Source: Edaphobacter bradus
Lineage (GTDB): Bacteria; Acidobacteriota; Terriglobia; Terriglobales; Acidobacteriaceae
Direction of reading: 5' to 3'
DNA: 64,000 nucleotides
NCBI RefSeq assembly: GCF_025685645.1
Contig: NZ_JAGSYF010000002.1
Coordinates: 558,001 to 622,000, forward strand
The notes beneath the pieces were generated by a model. That model saw only the letters and a program-made list of their open reading frames with translations, did not search any database and was not told the origin of the DNA. The stretch's first letter is position 1; the number at the start of each line of letters is the position of its first letter. Positions 47,113 to 54,886 of the stretch are shown here, piece by piece. Both the position numbers and the translations under genes were made by a program.

Positions 47113-47367
47113 ATGACCCGTTACAAGACCACCGACCCCGGATACCGCAACAAACACGGCCAGATCGTCATCTCCCGGACGGGCTTTCCCTCCGAGAGCT
47201 TCCCTGGTCAGACCATCTACCACCTTCGCTGCAGCCACTGCGGGCACGATTACGGCTCCAACGGCACGGACATCCACCTTCGCCGCTGCCCGAGCCATCA
47301 GGGAGGAGCCCGCGGCGAACCGCTTCGTACACCCCCGCCGAATCTTTTTGCTTCAGAAAACGTCTAA
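47113..47367 (+). CDS. Small conserved Cys/His protein (zinc-ribbon-like)
   Basis: An 84-residue protein with HLRCSHCGHDYGSNGTDIHLRRCPSHQ, where two Cys pairs and His residues could hold one zinc ion. I recall similar short proteins in related genomes (GQIVISRTG, FPGQTIYHLRC) but no function. It ends 209 bp before rpoD and runs in the same direction; it may be part of the rpoD transcript. Confidence 0.65.
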   Translation: MTRYKTTDPGYRNKHGQIVISRTGFPSESFPGQTIYHLRCSHCGHDYGSNGTDIHLRRCPSHQGGARGEPLRTPPPNLFASENV

Positions 47368-47576
47368 ATAGTGTGGTATCCTGTGATTCGCTGGGGACGT
47401 GTGCCTTCGAATGCCCTGACCTCCGATAGGTCATCGGGCTTGCCAACGCGGTTCCAACCGCAACTTGCTCCCTGCCCATTACCGCAACAACCCAGGGATT
47501 CGTCCGCCCGGATACTACTGTGGACACTCAGGCGGGCATCCCATGAAAAGAATCTTTTGCAGGAGCGCGCACTGCC

Positions 47577-49283
47577 GTGGCTGAAGAAATCGACAAGTAC
47601 GAAGAAGACATAGACAAGATCATTGAGACCGGGAAGGAAAAGGGTTATCTGACCTACGGCGAGGTCAACGACCTGCTGCCGGGCGATATCACCACCCCCG
47701 ACGATCTCGACGACCTTCTCACCACCATTAACACCCAGGGGATCGACGTCCTCTCGGGCGACAAGTACGCCGACCGGGAGAAGTACGAACCCGAGGCCGG
47801 CGAAGAGTCTGAGGACGTTGAGCTCGACCTCTCGCCCGGAACCCTTGAGAAGACCAACGACCCCGTCCGCATGTATCTGCGCGAGATGGGAACCGTCCCG
47901 CTGCTCACCCGCGAGGGCGAGGTCGAGATCGCCAAGCGCATCGAGCGCGGCCAGATGCGCGTCATGAAGGCCATCTCCCGCTCGCCGATCGTCATCCGCG
48001 AGATCGTGGGGCTGGGCGAAGACCTGCGCCGCGGCGTCCGCAACATCAAAGAGGTCGTCACCTTCGACGAGGAGGAGCTGACCGAAGAGATCCTGCAGGC
48101 GCGCGTCAAGGCCACCGTGGGCCGCATCGACGTCCTTCTCAAGCACCAGAAGAAGATTCACATGCTCGAGGAGAAGCTCGCCGCCGTCCCCGGCAAGGAC
48201 GCCAAGGCCAAGGCGAAGGAGACGCGCAAGCTGCGCTGGCTCATCGGCCGCGAGCACGTCTACATCAACCGCATCGTCCGCGAGCTCAAGTACACCAACG
48301 CCGAGAAGAAGCGCCTGCTCGACAAGGTCAACAAGACCGTCGACTCCATGCGAACCCTCGAGCGCCAGATCAAGACCCTCGAGACCAAGTTCGAGGCCTC
48401 CAAGTCCGAAGAGCTGCGCAAGGAGTACAAGCGCCAGCAGAAGAACTGCCGCACCGACCTCGAGCGACTCGAGCAGGACGCCGGAATCACCATCGCCGAC
48501 CTCAAGCGCACCCAGCGCGAGATGATCCAGGGCGACATGGACGCCGAGCGCGCCAAGCGCGAGCTCATCGAGGCCAACCTTCGCCTCGTCGTCTCCATCG
48601 CGAAGAAGTACACCAACCGCGGCCTGCAGTTCCTCGACCTGATTCAGGAGGGCAACATCGGCCTCATGAAGGCGGTCGACAAGTTCGAGTACCGTCGCGG
48701 CTACAAGTTCTCGACCTACGCCACCTGGTGGATCCGGCAGGCCATCACCCGCGCCATCGCGGACCAGGCCCGCACCATCCGTATCCCGGTCCACATGATC
48801 GAGACCATCAACAAGCTCATCCGCACGTCGCGTCAGCTCGTGCAGGAGCTTGGCCGCGAAGCGTCCTCGGAAGAGATCGCCCGCCGCATGGACATCCCCG
48901 TCGCGAAGGTCCGCAAGGTCCTCAAGATCGCGCAGGAGCCCATCTCGCTCGAGACCCCCATCGGAGAAGAGGAAGACTCGCACCTCGGAGACTTCATCGA
49001 AGACCGCATGGCCGTCTCGCCGTCCGACGCGGTCATCAGCGTCAACCTCAAGGAGTACACCTCGCAGGTCCTCCGCACCCTGACGCCGCGCGAAGAGCGC
49101 GTCATCAAGATGCGCTTCGGCCTCGAAGACGGCTCCGAACACACGCTCGAAGAGGTAGGCCAGTCCTTCCAGGTCACCCGCGAGCGCATCCGCCAGATCG
49201 AAGCCAAAGCCCTCCGCAAGCTGCGCCACCCAAGCCGCTCACGCAAGCTGAAGGCGTTTGTCGACGGAGTCAAAGAGGTCTAA
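47577..49283 (+). CDS. rpoD: Housekeeping sigma factor (sigma-70, RpoD)
   Basis: A 568-residue primary sigma factor from GTG 47577 with AGGAG upstream. Region 1.1 is at the N-terminus, region 1.2 starts at [17 protein letters not shown], and a long non-conserved region follows. Region 2 has [57 protein letters not shown], and region 4 has the helix-turn-helix [30 protein letters not shown]. It directs transcription from most promoters. A strong terminator follows the stop. Confidence 0.98.
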   Translation: MAEEIDKYEEDIDKIIETGKEKGYLTYGEVNDLLPGDITTPDDLDDLLTTINTQGIDVLSGDKYADREKYEPEAGEESEDVELDLSPGTLEKTNDPVRMYLREMGTVPLLTREGEVEIAKRIERGQMRVMKAISRSPIVIREIVGLGEDLRRGVRNIKEVVTFDEEELTEEILQARVKATVGRIDVLLKHQKKIHMLEEKLAAVPGKDAKAKAKETRKLRWLIGREHVYINRIVRELKYTNAEKKRLLDKVNKTVDSMRTLERQIKTLETKFEASKSEELRKEYKRQQKNCRTDLERLEQDAGITIADLKRTQREMIQGDMDAERAKRELIEANLRLVVSIAKKYTNRGLQFLDLIQEGNIGLMKAVDKFEYRRGYKFSTYATWWIRQAITRAIADQARTIRIPVHMIETINKLIRTSRQLVQELGREASSEEIARRMDIPVAKVRKVLKIAQEPISLETPIGEEEDSHLGDFIEDRMAVSPSDAVISVNLKEYTSQVLRTLTPREERVIKMRFGLEDGSEHTLEEVGQSFQVTRERIRQIEAKALRKLRHPSRSRKLKAFVDGVKEV

Positions 49284-49304
49284 CCCAACATCAACTCAGC
49301 AACA

Positions 49305-49347
49305 CCAAGAGGCCGCGAGCAATCGCGGCCTCTTGGTCTTTTCTTCC
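49305..49347 (+). terminator. Rho-independent terminator of rpoD
   Basis: A perfect 14-bp stem (CCAAGAGGCCGCGA / TCGCGGCCTCTTGG) with a GCAA tetraloop, followed by TCTTTTCTTCC, 21 bp after the rpoD stop. Confidence 0.95.
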
Positions 49348-49470
49348 CCGCCAGCTATAAATCAAGCAGTATTTGTCCAATCTAGACAAATCTCATCAGC
49401 AGCGAATCAAGAAACCTGTAGTTACTCATAGCCTTTGGGTGTATTTTGATATTCGTAATCCAACAAACAT

Positions 49471-50340
49471 ATGACTTGTCCGACTTGTACTAAAGAGTTA
49501 TCTGCCCGCGGTTTTTTCTGTAAGTTCTGCGGAAGTCAGGCGCGATGCATGAGCTGTCAGGCTGTTCTCGAGCCCGATTCAGTTGCTTGTGTTGAGTGCG
49601 GAACACGAATTGGTGTAAGCGCAGACGGCGCGCGACCAGTTTCACCCTTGGCGCAAGGCTCGAATACATTGAACTATCGGGAAGACAGAAATAACCGAGA
49701 ATTCAGCGCCAACCTGAGCGATATCGCCATAAATGGACTCGGCGAAGTTCTAGGCGGTTTTTTTGCTCATAGGGCTGCTACCCAAAAAGTTAGCTCTTCA
49801 AATCGACAAATTGCTAGAGACCCTGAGTACCTTGACAGCAGAACACTGCCCGCAAATGGGACCGCTGCGCAGCAAGATGCTGATATAGTTCACGATTTAC
49901 CTCCCGTCAGTCCCCCAACCGGGCAGCCAAACGGTGAAAAGGACCGTATTGCGAGGATTCTGTCCATAAAAGGCGACTCGTTGGAGTTGATCGACAATCG
50001 TCTTAAGGCGATTAATTTTTCTGACTTTGCAAAGCGGCTAACTTATTTGGCCTTGTACGCACGTGAAATTGAAGGGCGAACCTCAACTCGAGAAGCCGAA
50101 GTAAAACAGCTGCTCAAGTCGGCAAAGGTCTGGGATCGAGCAGGGAACGTGAGTAAATGGCTCGGTAAGCGAATAGGAATCACGAGTGATGGTGAAGAGA
50201 GCATAAAACTCACCGCGCCAGGTCGGGAAGAAGCGACCAAGTTTCTTGGTGAAACCCTTGATTCCAACATCGAAGATAAATGGAATCCCGATAGATATAC
50301 CCCGAAACCCCGAGGCGCACGCAAGAAGAAAAAGGCCTAA
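49471..50340 (+). CDS. Double zinc-ribbon protein, first gene of a low-GC pair
   Basis: A 289-residue protein. The N-terminus has two zinc ribbons of the CPTC...FCKFCG and CMSCQ...CVECG type (residues 3-48). A linker of low complexity follows, and the C-terminal ~120 residues (FAKRLTYLALYAREIEGRTSTREAEVKQLLKSA, then KLTAPGREEATKFL) look like a winged-helix domain. The tail is basic (RGARKKKKA). Its stop overlaps the next start (TAATG), so the two genes are a translational unit. GC is far lower than rpoD upstream. Function not known; a nucleic-acid-binding partner of the second protein is the natural guess. Confidence 0.7.
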   Translation: MTCPTCTKELSARGFFCKFCGSQARCMSCQAVLEPDSVACVECGTRIGVSADGARPVSPLAQGSNTLNYREDRNNREFSANLSDIAINGLGEVLGGFFAHRAATQKVSSSNRQIARDPEYLDSRTLPANGTAAQQDADIVHDLPPVSPPTGQPNGEKDRIARILSIKGDSLELIDNRLKAINFSDFAKRLTYLALYAREIEGRTSTREAEVKQLLKSAKVWDRAGNVSKWLGKRIGITSDGEESIKLTAPGREEATKFLGETLDSNIEDKWNPDRYTPKPRGARKKKKA

Positions 50341-51122
50341 TGCCGCTCACGTCGAAACAGCTCATCGCAGAACTAGAAAAAAATGTTGACCCCGCTTTTG
50401 CCGAAGCAATCGTCGAGAGCTACGTCGAGATGCAACAGCGCTATTTGGCCGGAGATTGGCAACCTACCGAACTCGACGGAGGCAGACTTTGTGAGGCTGT
50501 TGCCAGAGCTTGCTATCAGCTCGATACCGGTACAGTCACTCATAGCCAATTACCGAAGGACTTGTGCGAAAAAATTGAAGACGAAAAAGCACTCCGACCG
50601 CATGCGTTAATCCATGCGGATCGCATCTTCATCTGTCGAGCAATTTCACTTGTCTACAAGTTTCGATCTTCGCGGGGCTCGGTACACATTTCACCACACT
50701 ACAAAGCCGATTACATGGATTCAATGCTCACAGTCCATGTATCAAAATGGATATTTGCAGAATTCCTGCGCATCGCTTGGAAGAAAGACAAGGCTGTAAT
50801 AGCGGAAACCATCGCACAGATTGTTCAGCTTGAGTATTCTCTAATCCACGAATTAGAGGGGGTCCCGCTCGTTCTTGACCACACAGTGAGCGCCCCGGTC
50901 GAAATTCTCTTACTACTCAATCATGCGACTGCACATAAACTGAACCGAGACGAATTGGCCAAACAGGCTAAAAATAGCGGCGCCAAAGCTTTCACAGTCG
51001 CACTGTCAAGACTTCTTTCAACGAACGAGATTAGGGCCGCCAGCACTGCAGGAGAAGTAGCTCTAACACCCAAAGGTCAGAAGCGAGTCATAGAACAAAT
51101 CATTCCAAAACTGAAAACCTGA
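50340..51122 (+). CDS. Protein with HEPN-like Rx6H motif and winged helix, second gene of the pair
   Basis: A 260-residue protein. The central helical part contains FRSSRGSVHISPHYKADYM, where Arg109 and His116 form an Rx6H spacing as in HEPN ribonucleases, followed by VHVSKWIFAEFLRIAW. The C-terminal part (about 195-260: EILLLLNHATAHKLNRDELAK, EVALTPKGQKRVIEQIIP) looks like a winged helix. I recall widespread unnamed proteins with the same R...H-G/V-H block followed by a winged helix. The gene is coupled to the zinc-ribbon gene and is followed by intergenic repeats. A role in defence is an inference. Confidence 0.65.
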   Translation: MPLTSKQLIAELEKNVDPAFAEAIVESYVEMQQRYLAGDWQPTELDGGRLCEAVARACYQLDTGTVTHSQLPKDLCEKIEDEKALRPHALIHADRIFICRAISLVYKFRSSRGSVHISPHYKADYMDSMLTVHVSKWIFAEFLRIAWKKDKAVIAETIAQIVQLEYSLIHELEGVPLVLDHTVSAPVEILLLLNHATAHKLNRDELAKQAKNSGAKAFTVALSRLLSTNEIRAASTAGEVALTPKGQKRVIEQIIPKLKT

Positions 51123-51136
51123 GGCATTTGACGATC

Positions 51137-51310
51137 GCCGGGTGCCCCATTCATGACGCAGCCTCATCGCGGCATGAGTGGGATCATTCGAGCTTCAGCT
51201 CGAACTGCCTTTCCAACGCTCCCGCAGCCTGAAGGACGGGTGGCCCACATCTGAGCAAACCACGACACATCGGGTGCCCCATATCTGGCGGTCTCATCGC
51301 CAGATGCGGG
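51137..51310. repeat. Cluster of three intergenic repeat elements
   Basis: 51137-51235 holds the GGGTGCCCCATTCATGACGC element with its GGCATGAGTGGG arm and a ~50-bp tail with AGCTTCAGCTCGAACTGCC. 51236-51271 has GGTGGCCCACATCTGA, and 51272-51310 the ATCTGGCG / CGCCAGAT element also found in the ligase gene. They fill the 255 bp between the low-GC pair and the bactofilin gene. Confidence 0.8.
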
Positions 51311-51377
51311 CATCGCGCGACAGCGCGACCTGCACCATTACCTAAGTCGTGAGTGATTCCCTAACCCGATACAAAGG

Positions 51378-51854
51378 TCAATTCACATGAGATGGCTCAA
51401 TCGGCTCGTGCTCTCCTGCCTCAAACGCCGATTCTCTTCGTATGTCGATGCTTCCGGTCAGATAGGCTCCGTCCTCAACGGAGATGCGCGATACCACGAC
51501 ATCTCCCGATAAGGAACCCTGACTGCGAATATCGAGATGATCGCCTGCATTGCAGTTGCCCAGCAGCTCGCCGAGAACGACGATATCCTGCGCTGAGATA
51601 TTTGCGGAAACTCGACCGTTTCGGCCCACCGTCACGCGATCGCCCGGTAGATCGATGGAGCCTTCCACGTTCCCTTCGATAAGGACAGATCCTGAGCCGC
51701 TAATCTCCCCTTTGATGATCAGTGATTTGCCGATCGTACTCTGAGGGCCCACCGAAGAGGTGGAAGACGCTGATCTAGCGGCGTTTGAAGCCCAACCCTG
51801 GCGAGTTGGATCTGAAACTGAAGATGGTCCGGCATCGAAACCCTGATCTACCAT
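51378..51854 (-). CDS. Bactofilin
   Basis: A 158-residue protein with the bactofilin (DUF583) beta-helix core at about 45-145: STIGKSLIIKGEISGSGSVLIEGNVEGSIDLPG, then VTVGRNGRVSANISAQDIVV and GSLSGDVVVSRISVEDGA. Disordered ends flank the core. Bactofilins polymerise without nucleotide into filaments used for cell shape, stalk or polar organisation. ATG 51854 is preferred; GTG 51881 would add nine residues. The gene is bracketed by ~95-bp direct repeats (51137-51235 and 51966-52061). Confidence 0.92.
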   Translation of the reverse strand: MVDQGFDAGPSSVSDPTRQGWASNAARSASSTSSVGPQSTIGKSLIIKGEISGSGSVLIEGNVEGSIDLPGDRVTVGRNGRVSANISAQDIVVLGELLGNCNAGDHLDIRSQGSLSGDVVVSRISVEDGAYLTGSIDIRRESAFEAGEHEPIEPSHVN

Positions 51855-51965
51855 GGGATGTCTATTCTCCTTTGTGGGCACTGGAACACCCTGCTTCGGT
51901 CCAAGTTAGGGGAGAGTGCGGCAACACCGATATAGCATCTTTGGGTGAGAGCCGAAAGGACGGGT

Positions 51966-52061
51966 GCCGGGTGCCCATTCATGGCGCGGCCTCACCGCAC
52001 CATGAGTGGGATCATTCGAGCGAAGCTCGAACTGCCTCTCCAACGCTCCCGTAGCCTGAAG
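51966..52061. repeat. GGGTGCCCATTCATGGCGCG element with long tail
   Basis: Matches 51137-51235 over about 95 bp, including the CATGAGTGGGATCATTCGAG segment and the tail AACGCTCCCGTAGCCTGAAG, with a one-base deletion in the first block. It ends 4 bp before the rpoZ-like stop codon. Confidence 0.8.
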
Positions 52062-52065
52062 TGAA

Positions 52066-52251
52066 TCAGGCCACCTTACCTCCAACCGGTGACTCCTTCG
52101 AATCCGCAATCCTCGCAAACGCGCTGTTGATCGTCTCCTGCGTGTTTCTCGATGGGATATGGAGCGTGCGGGTGGTCTTCGATGCCATCTGGCAGAGCTG
52201 GTACCTATTCGCAATCGTCTCTTTTGCGCGAAAAATGGCTTCCGAACGCAT
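52066..52251 (-). CDS. RNA polymerase omega subunit-like small protein
   Basis: A 61-residue protein. ATG 52251 has a strong ribosome site (GGGAGG, 5-bp spacing). MRSEAIFRAKETIANRYQLCQMASKTTRTLH parallels the omega (RpoZ) core, where NRYxLxxxASKxxRxLH is the conserved part; Acidobacteriota omega proteins have a similar start. The C-terminus is short (SFARIADSKE-like SAFARIADSKESP). It may be the housekeeping omega or a divergent second copy. Its stop lies right beside an intergenic repeat. Confidence 0.65.
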   Translation of the reverse strand: MRSEAIFRAKETIANRYQLCQMASKTTRTLHIPSRNTQETINSAFARIADSKESPVGGKVA

Positions 52252-52278
52252 ACATGCCTCCCGTTCCGTTACGGCGCA

Positions 52279-52377
52279 TCAGATTGTGTCGTCGATTTGC
52301 GTCATCGATCTGAAGTCGCAGATGAACTGCAGCGTCTGGAGCAACTCGCAGGCGAGCGCCCGCAAGTCTGTAGTCAT
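52279..52377 (-). CDS. Possible 32-residue peptide upstream of the omega-like gene
   Basis: The ATG at 52377 is preceded by AGGAGG at 11-bp spacing, and the frame (MTTDLRALACELLQTLQFIC...) ends 27 bp before the omega-like start. The peptide would be one amphipathic helix. It could be a leader peptide or a chance frame. No relative is known to me. The remaining part of 52378-52670 holds one repeat and otherwise nothing recognised. Confidence 0.3.
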   Translation of the reverse strand: MTTDLRALACELLQTLQFICDFRSMTQIDDTI

Positions 52378-52398
52378 TCGAGTCTATACCTCCTGAGG

Positions 52399-52442
52399 GC
52401 GGGTGGCCCATACATAAAGCTCATCGCATGAGTGGGTCATTC
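52399..52442. repeat. Short GGTGGCCCATA / CATGAGTGGGTC repeat
   Basis: GGGTGGCCCATACATAAAGC followed by the right arm TCATCGCATGAGTGGGTCAT; a shortened member of the same family. Confidence 0.65.
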
Positions 52443-52670
52443 GCGCGAATGCGCGACCCCCTCCGCCCCTGCCCCCGTCAATCGGACTGATCTTCAGCCG
52501 AATCGCATGGGCCAGCTTTCTCTGTCGCCTGTCAGTCGGCATGAGGGTGATCCTGAGGTTAATATCGATATGAAGACCATAGGCTGGCCGATATCAATTG
52601 CGAACAGCTCGCAACTCCCATCGGTGTTGACGCGAGAACACGCTTGATAAAAGCAAAGGATGCCGTCAAC

Positions 52671-53336
52671 ATGCCGACACAAAGTCCTCCTGACCGCCGC
52701 TTTCAATGGCCCCTGCAACGAGTGGTTCTCGAAGGCTATTCTGTTCGTCTCACTCCCGTTGACTACTCACATCTCGAACAGCTTTCTGTTTGGTCTGCAG
52801 AGGAGGATATCTGGCGGTACATGACCTTTGCACACCTTGCATCGAAAGACGAATTGCAGGCTTGGATAGGAACCGCTATGGATGCCAATGAGCGCGGCGC
52901 GGAGATGAACTTCGCAATCATCGATGAAGCGAGTCAGTCCGCAGTCGGTACAACGAGCTTTTACCGGGTCGTGCCAGAACATAAGAGGCTCGAACTGGGA
53001 AAGACCTGGCTGGGAGCAGCTTACCGGCGGACACACATCAACACAGCGGCAAAGTATTTAATGCTCAATCACGCTTTTGAAACGCTTCTGGCAAACAGAG
53101 TCGAACTGAATACGGATGCAAGAAATGTACGATCGCAACGTGCCATGGAACGGCTCGGCGCTGTCCGCGACGGAGTCCTGCGCTGCCACACGGTGATGCG
53201 TGATGGCTTCGTTCGCGACACTGTGAATTACTCCTTTACGATGAACGACTGGCCTGCCACAAAGATCCGGCTCCAAAATCTCCTGCAAACTCGCCTGCCT
53301 GGGACGGGTGGGCCAAATCTGACCGAACCACGATAG
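52671..53336 (+). CDS. GNAT-family acetyltransferase (RimJ/RimL-like)
   Basis: A 221-residue GNAT enzyme. The core (about 10-185) has the RimL-type layout: VVLEGYSVRLTPVDYSHLEQL, MNFAIIDEASQSAVGTTSFYRV, LELGKTWLGAAYRRTHINTAAKYLML (acetyl-CoA binding region), and NVRSQRAMERLGAVRDGVLRCHTVMRDG. It transfers acetyl to a protein N-terminus or small amine; the substrate is unknown. ATG 52671 follows AAAGGA. The last ~12 residues (GTGGPNLTEPR) are translated from an intergenic repeat, so the original stop was probably lost. Confidence 0.88.
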   Translation: MPTQSPPDRRFQWPLQRVVLEGYSVRLTPVDYSHLEQLSVWSAEEDIWRYMTFAHLASKDELQAWIGTAMDANERGAEMNFAIIDEASQSAVGTTSFYRVVPEHKRLELGKTWLGAAYRRTHINTAAKYLMLNHAFETLLANRVELNTDARNVRSQRAMERLGAVRDGVLRCHTVMRDGFVRDTVNYSFTMNDWPATKIRLQNLLQTRLPGTGGPNLTEPR

Positions 53337-53365
53337 CGGTGCCCCATGTCTGGCGGTTTCGAACC
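53302..53365. repeat. Bipartite GGTGGGCCA / GGTGCCCCAT repeat overlapping a gene end
   Basis: Closely matches 51233-51292 (GGACGGGTGG, CCACGA and GGTGCCCCAT blocks in the same order). The first half lies inside the acetyltransferase reading frame. Confidence 0.75.
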
Positions 53366-53395
53366 GTCGCTCCTTCATCCACAAAATATCTGCCC

Positions 53396-53668
53396 CAAAA
53401 CCCCAGCAAAACACGCTGTCAAGCCCCAAAACCGCACAACTCCATCAAAACAAAAGCGATCTCGGTTGCCGATTCATTCCCCTCCACCCGCTATACTTAA
53501 AAAGTAAGTAGAAAACCAGATGACCCCGGAAAGCTCTCCGGGGCCATCTTCTTTGTCCTCAAGACTTTAGAGCCACACATCATGAAAAATCAATACTTTA
53601 GCCCCGAAGTCCAAGCCTAAGTTGTCCAGAATGAAGATTTTGCACAAAAACGCAGGGGAGGGGGGACC
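53396..53668. repeat. Composite intergenic unit, copy B
   Basis: AAAACCCCAGCAAAACACGC followed by TGTCAAGCCCC and ACAACTCC aligns with the start of copy A at 34127. Then come a TATACT/AAAAAGTAAG segment, a terminator hairpin (53524-53549) and the closing block TTTTGCACAAAAACGCAGGG with more G. The alcohol dehydrogenase stop follows immediately. No gene is seen inside. Confidence 0.65.
53524..53549 (+). terminator. Terminator hairpin inside composite unit B
   Basis: CCCCGGA pairs with TCCGGGG around a 6-nt loop, followed by CCATCTTCTTTG. It is preceded by a TATACT box about 35 bp upstream, so a very short RNA could be made. Confidence 0.55.
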
Positions 53669-54685
53669 TCACTCCATCGTCATCACCACCCGGAACCGGG
53701 CCTTCCCGCTCATCATCCGGTCGTACGCCTCCTTGTACTGAGCAAACTTGTAGACCTCGTTCATCGAGCGCACTCCCTCGAGCACGCTGAAGTTCAGCGT
53801 ATCCTCCGAGTCGATCGACGTCCCCGAGTACCACCCATGAACGTTCTGCGAGTTGAGGAGCATCTGGATCGCCGGCACCTCCACCTTCGGCACCGCGCCC
53901 ACAAGCATGAACGTCCCCTTCACCCCCAGCCCGCCCATCGCCGCCGCCATCGCACCTGCATCTGTAACCGTGGCGAGCACAACCTTCGCTCCCCCCAGTT
54001 TCTGCAGCTCCGCCGACGGGTCCTGCGTCTGGCTATCGACATACACGTTCGCGCCCAGCTTCTTCGCCAGCTCGGCCTTGTCCACGCCGCGCGCAATCGC
54101 CACCGTCCTGAACCCCATCTTCGCTGCATACTGCACGCCCAGATGTCCCAGTCCGCCCAGCCCCAGCACCGCAACCACATCGCCCGGCCGAGCGCCCGCA
54201 TTCCTCAGGCAATTGAACGTCGTCACCCCCGCGCACATCAACGGAGCGGCCTCCACGGCGCTCAATCCCTCCGGCACCTCCGCCAGCCCTATCGCCGGCG
54301 CCACCACGTACTCCGCATAACCCCCATCGAAACTCACGCCCGTCGCCTGCAGGTCATTCGTGCAAGCGAAGAAGTTTCCACGCCGGCAGTTATGGCAGTA
54401 CCCGCAGTTTCCGCCGTGCCATCCGATGCCGACACGCTGCCCGACCTTCCATCCCTTCGCGCCCTCGCCCAGCTTGTCCACGACGCCGACGATCTCGTGC
54501 CCCGGCACCCGCGGATACTGGATCCCCGGAAACAACCCCTCCTTGGTCACCGAATCGCTGTGGCAGATCCCGCACGCCTGCACCTTCACCCGAACCTTTC
54601 CCGGCCCCGGCTCCGGAATCTCCCGCTCCACCAACTCCCACTCGCCACCCGCCTTGGGAACCTGCACAGCACGCATCTTCGCCAT
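53669..54685 (-). CDS. Zinc-dependent alcohol dehydrogenase
   Basis: A 338-residue medium-chain dehydrogenase. Catalytic zinc ligands are in CGICHSDS and GHEIVG; the structural zinc is held by CGYCHNCRRGNFFAC. The Rossmann motif GLGGLGHLG (about 175-183) binds NAD(P). It oxidises alcohols or reduces aldehydes in the cytoplasm. ATG 54685 is preceded by AAGGAG; the longer frame to 54808 covers non-conserved DNA. The gene lies just beside the G-rich block of composite unit B. Confidence 0.94.
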   Translation of the reverse strand: MAKMRAVQVPKAGGEWELVEREIPEPGPGKVRVKVQACGICHSDSVTKEGLFPGIQYPRVPGHEIVGVVDKLGEGAKGWKVGQRVGIGWHGGNCGYCHNCRRGNFFACTNDLQATGVSFDGGYAEYVVAPAIGLAEVPEGLSAVEAAPLMCAGVTTFNCLRNAGARPGDVVAVLGLGGLGHLGVQYAAKMGFRTVAIARGVDKAELAKKLGANVYVDSQTQDPSAELQKLGGAKVVLATVTDAGAMAAAMGGLGVKGTFMLVGAVPKVEVPAIQMLLNSQNVHGWYSGTSIDSEDTLNFSVLEGVRSMNEVYKFAQYKEAYDRMMSGKARFRVVMTME

Positions 54686-54809
54686 AAGCATCTCCTTTTT
54701 GCACCATTCGAAATTTGACCAAATCGAAATGCCGCGCACCCAGGGAATCAGCGATTTGGCGCGGCGTTGAGAAGAATATCGTGTAGCGCTGCTGAGTATA
54801 TCCTTCAAG

Positions 54810-54862
54810 GGCTGGGGTGGCCCACATCTGACGCTAACGATAATCTGGGTGCCCCATCTTTG
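54810..54862. repeat. Bipartite GGTGGCCCA / GGGTGCCCCAT repeat
   Basis: GGCTGGGGTGGCCCACATCT and CTGGGTGCCCCATCT separated by about 15 bp, in the space between the dehydrogenase and the universal stress protein gene. Confidence 0.65.
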
Positions 54863-54886
54863 CTACGGTTTTATCGTCGCCAACCA

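Noticed and set aside
47364..49229. A 621-codon open frame antisense to rpoD
   Set aside because: It mirrors the codon bias of rpoD; the protein is an Asp/Leu/Val-rich shadow with no family features, while the plus strand is unmistakably sigma-70.
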